From contig OX246738.1 in the NCBI GenBank assembly GCA_945910005.1, positions 27,319,303 to 27,383,302 of the forward strand: a stretch of 64,000 nt of DNA, given 5' to 3'. The translations under genes and the position numbers were made by a program. Shown piece after piece: positions 57,841 through 64,000 of this stretch (positions are counted from its first letter, which is position 1; every line of letters begins with the position of its first letter). Source of the DNA: Isoperla grammatica (taxonomy: Eukaryota; Arthropoda; Insecta; Plecoptera; Perlodidae). The notes under the pieces were generated by a model, which ran no database searches, had not been told where the DNA came from, and saw nothing but the letters and a program-made list of their open reading frames with translations.

Positions 57841-58565
57841 TAATTAAGCGAGCGAAACGAGCGTCTCCATTTTACGTTTATGGCACACGTTCTGTTTTGT
57901 TTTATGTCTCGCGATAGCGGTCGAACGAAAATTCCGATCAAGTTGAAATATCCACAAGCTTTCGATGTGGATTGAATGTGTATAGTTTTGTGGCAAAATC
58001 GTTCGAAAAGTTATAATGTTTCACTGTAGGCCTAAGACTAGTTACTGAAAAATATTTTTCTGGAACAAAATGGCGGAAAAATGTGAGGAAGCCAAATGTT
58101 TTTCCGGTCACTAATGTGTTCATTTTATGGCGGTCTGATAAGTATTGGCAAAGTTACACAAAAGACTCGAAAATATTTTTCTGATACACAGGAAGCCTAA
58201 CGGTAGAATGTGAGGTGGCTATAGGCTCAATGTAGTACATTTTTGTCCGGTTACGATTTTACTAATTTAAACGCAATCTGATACGTATTAGAGGCAGAAA
58301 ATACATTTCTATTGCTATCAATCGGTGGCGGACCGCGTAGAAAACACTAGACGAAATGACAACGAAAAACGTTAGCAACAGCAAACAACAATGTTGGGAA
58401 GTAATGTATAATATTAATATTAATAGCTATGGAAATTAGAAACATGTTTGCAATGCAGATTCTTCTATTGATGTTATTATTGTTTTTATTTTATTAAAAA
58501 AATCAGACATTGATCAAATAATCGCATGCTCGCTTATCAACGCGTCACACATAGCGTTTTCCTAG
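57841..58565 (+). mobile_element. AATTAAGCGAGC...CCTAG element, copy 3
   Basis: TAATTAAGCGAGCGAAACGAGC at the start and AACGC-10 nt-GCGTTTTCCTAG at the end, followed by T. The CGATAGCGGTCGAACG and ATCGTTCGAAAAGTTA blocks match copies 1 and 2; the middle is longer and diverged. No coding capacity. Confidence 0.65.
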
Positions 58566-58814
58566 TGTGTATCATATTATTATCCATATTGGCCTCCAAC
58601 TACCGCGTTATTGACTAGCGATTCTCCAATTCAGTAGTTTGTGTTAATTTTTATTTGGTTTATTTATTTACTTCGAGTACAAAATAATAGGAGGTCATTT
58701 GTTTCCGGAAGCTATGCATCGATCCTTCTTGCTGATCAGAGAACGTGATCTACTTTTACAACCTTGTAAAGAGAGTAACAAATCAGTCGTGTTTTGAACC
58801 CCATAACCCCCGCC

Positions 58815-59451
58815 CAGTGGCGTAACTAGGAATTATTTCGGGGGGGGGGTTACTTAGGGAAAAGTGAGATGAGGGGACCGAAAGGGGTCTGGGGCGAAGC
58901 CCCAGCCGCCGGATTTTTTTTCCACTTCTATAATTATTTCGTGCCTTTTAGACTCAAAGAATACTACTCGAACCACTACTCGTTTGTTTGTATTATATTT
59001 AAGTTACAGTGTTACAGTAGGTATTAATTATGTTCTAAATAAGAATTTCATAGAAATTGTGTTTTTAATATTTTATTGTTGTTCAATATAATCTCAACAT
59101 GAAGTGAAACATTGTGGTCACAATTCACATACAATAAATTCTAATTCACAGACCGTGATATTGTAATATTAGATTAATGCATTTTTATTTGTAGGTACCC
59201 TCACTTTTACTGGTTCGAGCGAAAGGTATATTAGTTGTATGAACACATAAATTGAATTATTGACAGAAATTATATATCTTATCTAAGTGAAGTGGTATGA
59301 TAAATATAATGAAAATGTTATTTGTTGCGATTGTTATACAATACAGTACCCTACTAAGTAAAGGTAGTATTAAGTAAAAACATTCTCGATGTAGTTTCGG
59401 GGGGGGGGGGGGGGGTTAAACCCCCTAAACCCCCCCTTAGTTACGCCACTG
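58815..59451. mobile_element. hAT MITE with poly-G tips, 637 bp, 8-bp duplication
   Basis: Ends CAGTGGCGTAACTAGG and CCCTTAGTTACGCCACTG, flanked by a perfect CCCCCGCC duplication (58807-58814 and 59452-59459). A G10 run (58840-58849) follows the left end, and G17 (59399-59415) precedes a C-rich segment at the right. The AT-rich interior does not code. Confidence 0.92.
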
Positions 59452-59879
59452 CCCCCGCCCTTGGATACGCCACTGATCTTATCAATCAGTCGTTTTTGAA
59501 CCTAAAATTTGATTTAGGCTTTTTTTAGTTCTTGTATCTATACACGTTGGCTTTGGGGGTATAAAAAGGTCATTGGCAGTAAAGGCATTATTGAGTGAGG
59601 GAAGATACCGATAGAGGGGAATTATTGACCGAATGGTTTGGAAGATGAGCACGTTCAGTGAACAAGACACAAAATAACGAATACGCAGCTGGCGTTGGTG
59701 AACGTAATTTTCTCTCAATATTGTGAAGTGGAAAATGAAAGTAAGAGTTGAACAAAAAATGTATATTTTGGCTTTGCACGGCTAGGGCGCTGCCCCGGGC
59801 CTCCCTGAATCAAATGCGTCTCTGGCTGTATTAATGTAATAATTAACAGCGGATCTACCTATCGGATTTACCTTTCTCA
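59452..59879. other. Gene-free stretch
   Basis: Ordinary AT-rich sequence. A GGCTAGGGCGCTGCCCCGGG word at 59779 is the only GC-rich part. Confidence 0.35.
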
Positions 59880-60252
59880 GGGAAGGATACTTCTACGTCA
59901 AAAACCGCACAAAATTTTCATTGTTGTATTATATCACAAGAATGGGCTTCGAAATCAAAAATCTGAATCAACAGCGCACTGTGGTTTAGTAAGCCCTACA
60001 CATTGAATGCGTTAAGTCGTGACTTATATTATAATCAGTATGTTTTTTTATAAATAATTAATTTTATTACTAATTATCGAATAATAATCAAAATACTACG
60101 CTAATGGTTAAAATATTTTATTCAATCTGTAGGGCTTACCAAAGCAAAGTGCGCTGTTGATTTAGATTTTCGATTTCTTGTAGCAATCTTGATATATAAT
60201 TTAATAATGAACATTTTCTGCGGTGTTTGACGTAGAGACTATCCTTTGCCCT
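59880..60252. mobile_element. Foldback MITE, about 373 bp
   Basis: Arms of about 120 bases share GGATA, CTACGTCAAAxACCGCA, AATCAACAGCGCACT and GTAAGCCCTACA in mirror order around an AT-rich centre. Ends are approximate. Confidence 0.8.
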
Positions 60253-60894
60253 TAAAACGATACCGTTACCAACGTGATAACTAGATTTGTATAAAGAAAT
60301 AGGGTGAACAATTAGATGGGTAATAAAAACAAAGTGGCAATTTCTATAAAATTTGCCCGACAGCCTTCAAGAAACACACCACATAATAATCAGTGCCTCT
60401 AAAAGGTTCAATCGGTGCGTGTCTCTATTTTTTTCTTCGTTCTTCTGTGTTCAATCTCCATCCCTAACCACCCCTGGGGCGGACTAGCCTACAAGAATAA
60501 TATGATGGATGGAAGTAGGCTGGATTTGGTAACAAGATAAACCGGATCTGACGTATGCATCACCGAGCAGTTGTGCAACTCTGCCAAACCATGGTATGTA
60601 TCCCCAAGAATCTCTTGGAATGTCGTCAGGAACGCAAAACGGATCGTACCCCGGAGGACTGTTGGGTCCAGTCTGCTATCACGTACGGTTAGCGACGATC
60701 CGCCCGTAGTTGACCGAAACCTCAGGGGCTTTATGCCAAGACGTTGACCTCGGAGACAGACTTTTAAGGCCAAGCCCCTACATCCGTGCTTAAATTATTA
60801 TTTTAGGTCAAACCTCCGTGGTCAAGATTGCAACGTTTGAATGAGCGGCGGACACTTGAGTGGGTGTGTCTGCGCATAACGTACTGTTATAGCG
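60253..60894. other. Gene-free stretch
   Basis: A minus-strand frame at 60773-60489 (94 residues) lies in relatively GC-balanced DNA but has no domain or splice support. Nothing else is recognised. Confidence 0.35.
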
Positions 60895-61254
60895 TATTCG
60901 ATTGGCTGCACTTTCATGCACTCAGTGCGCACTGAGTGCGACTCGCGTATTCGATTGGGAATGTCCGTGCGCACTCAGTGCGACTTTTCGTATTCGATTG
61001 GGATTGTGCACTAGAAAAGTGTTGCACTACAGTGCACTGGCTTCAGACCGCAGTGCAGTGTCATTTTGAAAACATGGACGCGCGAAAGCGTTTGGCTCTA
61101 GTGGAGCTTTTAGTCTTCGGAGAGTAGCGACGAAGATGAACTACTCTTGTTTGAGTATTTAAGAAATGAGAAGACTCCTAAAATATCAGGATTTATAACA
61201 AACGTTGTCAATCAATATTCCGATGAGGAAATATCTAGTTTACCGGTATCCTAA
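60895..61254 (+). pseudogene. Possible Harbinger transposase (HARBI1-like) N-terminal remnant
   Basis: Three copies of CGTATTCGATTGG (60897, 60948, 60991) and GCACTCAGTGC palindromes precede an ATG at 61074 (MDARKRLALVELLVF). A one-base shift later, the frame from 61120 reads ESSDEDELLLFEYL and KISGFITNVVNQYSDEE, stopping at 61254. The acidic start and the F-x-x-x-V-x-x-YSDEE block recall the N-terminus of HARBI1-type transposases. No DDE catalytic region follows. Tentative. Confidence 0.4.
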
Positions 61255-61818
61255 CCTACAAATCAACTCTGGCGCATGCATTTAACAGACCTTTATTATT
61301 TTATAAAGTGGAATGTGTTGCATTAAATCTACTAATGCCACATATTATTGTTTTATTATGACTGGAGGTAGGCCTATATACATTAATATTTAATACTGGT
61401 AACAAGTAGGCCTAGGCCAAGGTCTGGGCCTAGGGCTAGGCCTACATAACCAAGCTTTTCCTAAGCCTAGGTCTAGGGCCCCTACATAACCAAGATTTTG
61501 TCTAGCCAACTCAGCCCTGGGCTAGTCCTAGCCTACAAGATAAAATGCCACCGTATGTAGGCTATGTCACACAGTAACATATTATCATTTTCTGTTTCAA
61601 TTTCTAAAACCATTTGAATAAACGCTTCTGACATTTCAAGGGCACTCATGGGGTTTTTGGCGCTAAAACATATACAGATATAGCGAAGGGATACCACACT
61701 ACGAAAACGAGATTTGAGTTTCGTGCCAATCCTACCAACCATGCTGTTCAGTTGGGAATTGCACTTTCACAGAACTCGTGTAGTGCAATGACGTCATTGC
61801 ACTAGTTGCGGGGGGTAC
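61255..61818. other. Gene-free stretch
   Basis: TAGGCCTA cluster at 61375-61530, then a minus-strand frame at 61742-61533 (69 residues) of unknown identity that could belong to the adjacent Harbinger-like remnant. The TGCAATGACGTCATTGCA palindrome lies at 61785-61802. Confidence 0.35.
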
Positions 61819-62153
61819 ACGGAATAACGCCCACAAGGAATAAGGCCCACATGGAACAAGGCCCACATGGAATAACGCCCACATGGAACAAGGCCCACAT
61901 TTTACGATCCCGAAGCTTTCCGAGCGATGCTGCGTTGCCAAATGTTTAATATTGGTTTTGATAGTCGTTACTCACACCTAATTTGCATACCTAATTTGCA
62001 TAATCAAGGTCAACGGCAATGCAACCTTCGGGATCGTAAAATGTGGGTCTTGTTCCATGTGGGCGTTATTCCATGTGGGCCTTGTTCCATGTGGGCGTTA
62101 TTCCATGTGGGCTTTGTTCCATGTGGGTGTTGTTCCATGTGGGCGTTATTCCG
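61819..62153. mobile_element. Foldback element built of 16-17-bp units
   Basis: The left arm consists of alternating GGAATAACGCCCACAT and GGAACAAGGCCCACAT units, then TTTACGATCCCGAAG. The right arm is the inverse, CTTCGGGATCGTAAA then seven ATGTGGG-TTCC units. The centre (about 61919-62025) is unrelated. No target duplication assigned. Open frames rich in WALFHVG are repeat artefacts. Confidence 0.88.
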
Positions 62154-62540
62154 GTAGCTTGCATGGCCGCCTGGCTCGCGCTTGTGGCTGCGATAGAGTG
62201 CGTTACTCGCGCCAACACGGGCGAATCTGGCGGCCGTTAAGTTACTTACCCGTTTGAAGCCAATGGCGGTACGCGCGAAGAGAATGGCTATCTTAACGGC
62301 TTACCTACGAATAATAGTAATAATAATAACAACAATTATTATTACAATGAAGAATGAATATACTTCAAGGAATTTTCCATCCTGCCGGTGGTGTTGGTGG
62401 TTGTCCAGCCATACGAAGAGCGAATGCTAAGATGGGTTCAACAAAGTGGCCACGACATCTTAAGTTTGTTTAGATGTTTGTTGAATAATGTATTCATTTG
62501 ATATAATAGATAGGCGCTAATTGTGCGTTGTTTTAAGGTT
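62154..62540. other. Gene-free stretch
   Basis: GC-rich patch to about 62260, then AT-rich sequence with (AAT)n. Nothing recognised. Confidence 0.35.
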
Positions 62541-62928
62541 TTAAGAGCAAGGACTACTAGCCAATATTAAAACCCGCGAAATTAACGTATTTTCGTCATA
62601 TCACAATAACGCCACACAATATCAAAACAGTGACACCTACGCACATTGTGGATTCGTGAGAGCTCAATATCAAATCAAAAAGATTTCGTAGATTGTAGTA
62701 ATTATAGTTGTAATTTCTAATTAACTTGTAAATTAGTTAAACTACAAATAATAATTATAATTACTGCAAACTATTAACTAATAAATCTTTTTCATTTGGT
62801 ATTGAGCTCTCACGAATCCACAATGTGCGTAGGTGTCACTGTTTTGATATTGTGTGGCGCTATTGAGATATGACGAAAATACGTTAATTTCGCGGGTTTT
62901 AATATTGGCTAGTAGTCCTTCCTCTTAA
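62541..62928. mobile_element. Foldback MITE, about 388 bp, TTAA at both ends
   Basis: Long near-perfect arms (GGACTACTAGCCAATATTAA, AAATTAACGTATTTTCGTCA, GTGACACCTACGCACATTG) around a short AT-rich centre. TTAA is present at 62541-62544 and 62925-62928, consistent with a TTAA target as used by piggyBac and Kolobok, though the terminal bases are unlike canonical piggyBac ends. Confidence 0.85.
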
Positions 62929-63047
62929 GTGGATTAAGTAAGGTAAGCGCATAGAAATACTCGACATTTATGTCCGTACAACATAATCGCACCAGGTATG
63001 ACCGAGTTTGTATGTGTTACAACAAAAAATGTAGGCTATAATAATAA

Positions 63048-63095
63048 CTAGGAAAACGCCACATGAGAACCGCGTTATCAGTTAAGCGAATAAAT
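63048..63095 (-). repeat. CTAG-hairpin terminus, copy 4
   Basis: On the minus strand AACGC-12 nt-GCGTTTTCCTAG followed by T. It shares only the stem and end with the other three copies; the loop sequence and length differ. Confidence 0.5.
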
Positions 63096-63502
63096 TTTTG
63101 ACAGGATTGCGGCGTGAGTTAAAAACTTACAACTTATGTGAAGTGTGTTCGGATATGTTGTAAATATTTTCATGACATATTATTAAAATCCGTCAAGAAG
63201 ATATTATAAAAAAAAAAACTTAATATAAATCCATCAATGGTTTTTTGTGTAACAGTCGTCTACTAATTAGGCTGTACATCATAAACTCTTTGACATATCT
63301 GTGTATACCATATTGAGTTAGATAATGGTTATATGTAGATAGTATTTTTTTATTTTATAGAGAAACGCATGTTAACCAAAATAAAAGAGTTTTAAATGTT
63401 GTAAATTAGTAGTTTCTTGCAATGTACACGAAAAACATCAAAAACATCACACAATTAATGCCATTCTATGAAAGTTCAATCCAAAGGCACCATTAACAGA
63501 GG

Positions 63503-63600
63503 CAGTGGCGTAACTACCGCCCGGCACACCCGGGCAAAGCCCGGAAACCCCCACTTCGAGGGGGGCCCTCAGGGGCCTCGGAGATTTTCCCTGAGTTATT
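63503..63600 (+). repeat. CAGTGGCGTAACTA-type MITE end
   Basis: CAGTGGCGTAACTACCGCCC followed by GGGCAAAGCCC and GAGGGGGGCCCTCAGGGGCC. Left terminus only. Confidence 0.55.
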
Positions 63601-63934
63601 AATCTAACTCAAAATTTTATATTTCCTCTAATTTCGCAAAATAGTTGTGACACAATATTTAGATGGAAACTGTTCAATATTCATTTATTTATTCTTTATT
63701 GACAACAGGTCACAAGACCCACAAGTGCAATATAATAAAGTTGAATATAAGGACAAGTACAATTACAAACAAATACAAAGACAAGTACTGGCAATTAAGG
63801 AAATAAAATACAGACGTACACTTCATAATATTCATACAGACGTGCATGTGTATGTCGATAACAGTTAAAAATAAGTTTTAGTGAAGGATAAAAGAGAAAG
63901 AATTACAAAGGAACAGTACTTTTAGCGGTGTTTA

Positions 63935-64000
63935 CAGTGGCGTATACACGGGGGGGGAGGGGGGGGACAAAACCCCCCCCTTTTGCAAAGGAAACATGGA
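63935..64000 (+). repeat. CAGTGGCGTA-type MITE end running off the window
   Basis: CAGTGGCGTATACACGGGG, then two G runs and ACAAAACCCCCCCC. The remainder lies beyond the window. Confidence 0.6.

Noticed and set aside
60489..60773. 94-residue minus-strand frame as a host exon.
   Set aside because: No family motif, no splice pairing, and it is short enough to be chance in GC-balanced DNA.
61732..62257. Repeated WALFHVG and MWALFHVGLVPCG open frames in three frames on both strands.
   Set aside because: They are products of the 16-17-bp repeat units, open in several frames because the unit lacks stops.

Overview
This is a window from a eukaryotic, repeat-rich, AT-leaning genome. It has split genes with consensus GT/AG borders, tRNA-derived SINEs, LINEs and many cut-and-paste transposons. 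The repeat style (dense TAGGCCTA words, long poly-G tracts, PIF/Harbinger, hAT, piggyBac/Kolobok-like and CXC-domain elements) and the host proteins point to a marine invertebrate animal. An echinoderm or another invertebrate deuterostome is my best guess, but the sequence alone does not settle the phylum.

Only two host genes are supported. (1) A complete PMS1-type DNA mismatch-repair gene lies on the minus strand between 45356 (ATG) and 25944 (stop). Ten coding exons join in frame into a protein of 1095 residues: a GHKL ATPase head, a long acidic linker, an HMG box and a MutL C-terminal dimerisation region. (2) One first exon of a natriuretic-peptide-receptor / receptor guanylate cyclase type protein lies on the minus strand at 12606-13032. 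Its later exons are not seen in the 12.6 kb downstream and are presumably beyond the window.

Almost everything else is mobile or repetitive DNA. 1.4-5.8 kb: a 4.4 kb foldback transposon with a TTA target duplication, carrying a decayed nuclease-like (DTDVL) plus CXC zinc-binding gene whose 3' half is duplicated as a 1.5 kb inverted repeat. 14.2-15.8 kb and 57.8-58.6 kb: an AATTAAGCGAGC...CCTAG family with Helitron-like 3' ends. 18-20 kb, 35 kb and 54.5 kb: tRNA-headed SINEs. 23.6-25.6 kb: a THAP-domain relic inside an inverted repeat.

The introns of PMS1 contain a hAT relic with 8-bp target duplications, a matching hAT MITE, pogo-like and other TA-flanked MITEs, a TTAA-flanked element, three Harbinger-like elements and an almost full-length intact LINE in antisense orientation. 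46.7-64 kb: more MITEs, a 440-bp TAAA/TAAG microsatellite, a nested pair of satellite arrays interrupted by a hairpin element (54.9-57.3 kb), a hAT MITE tipped with poly-G, and several foldback elements. Apart from PMS1 and the receptor exon, I see no gene likely to serve the host.
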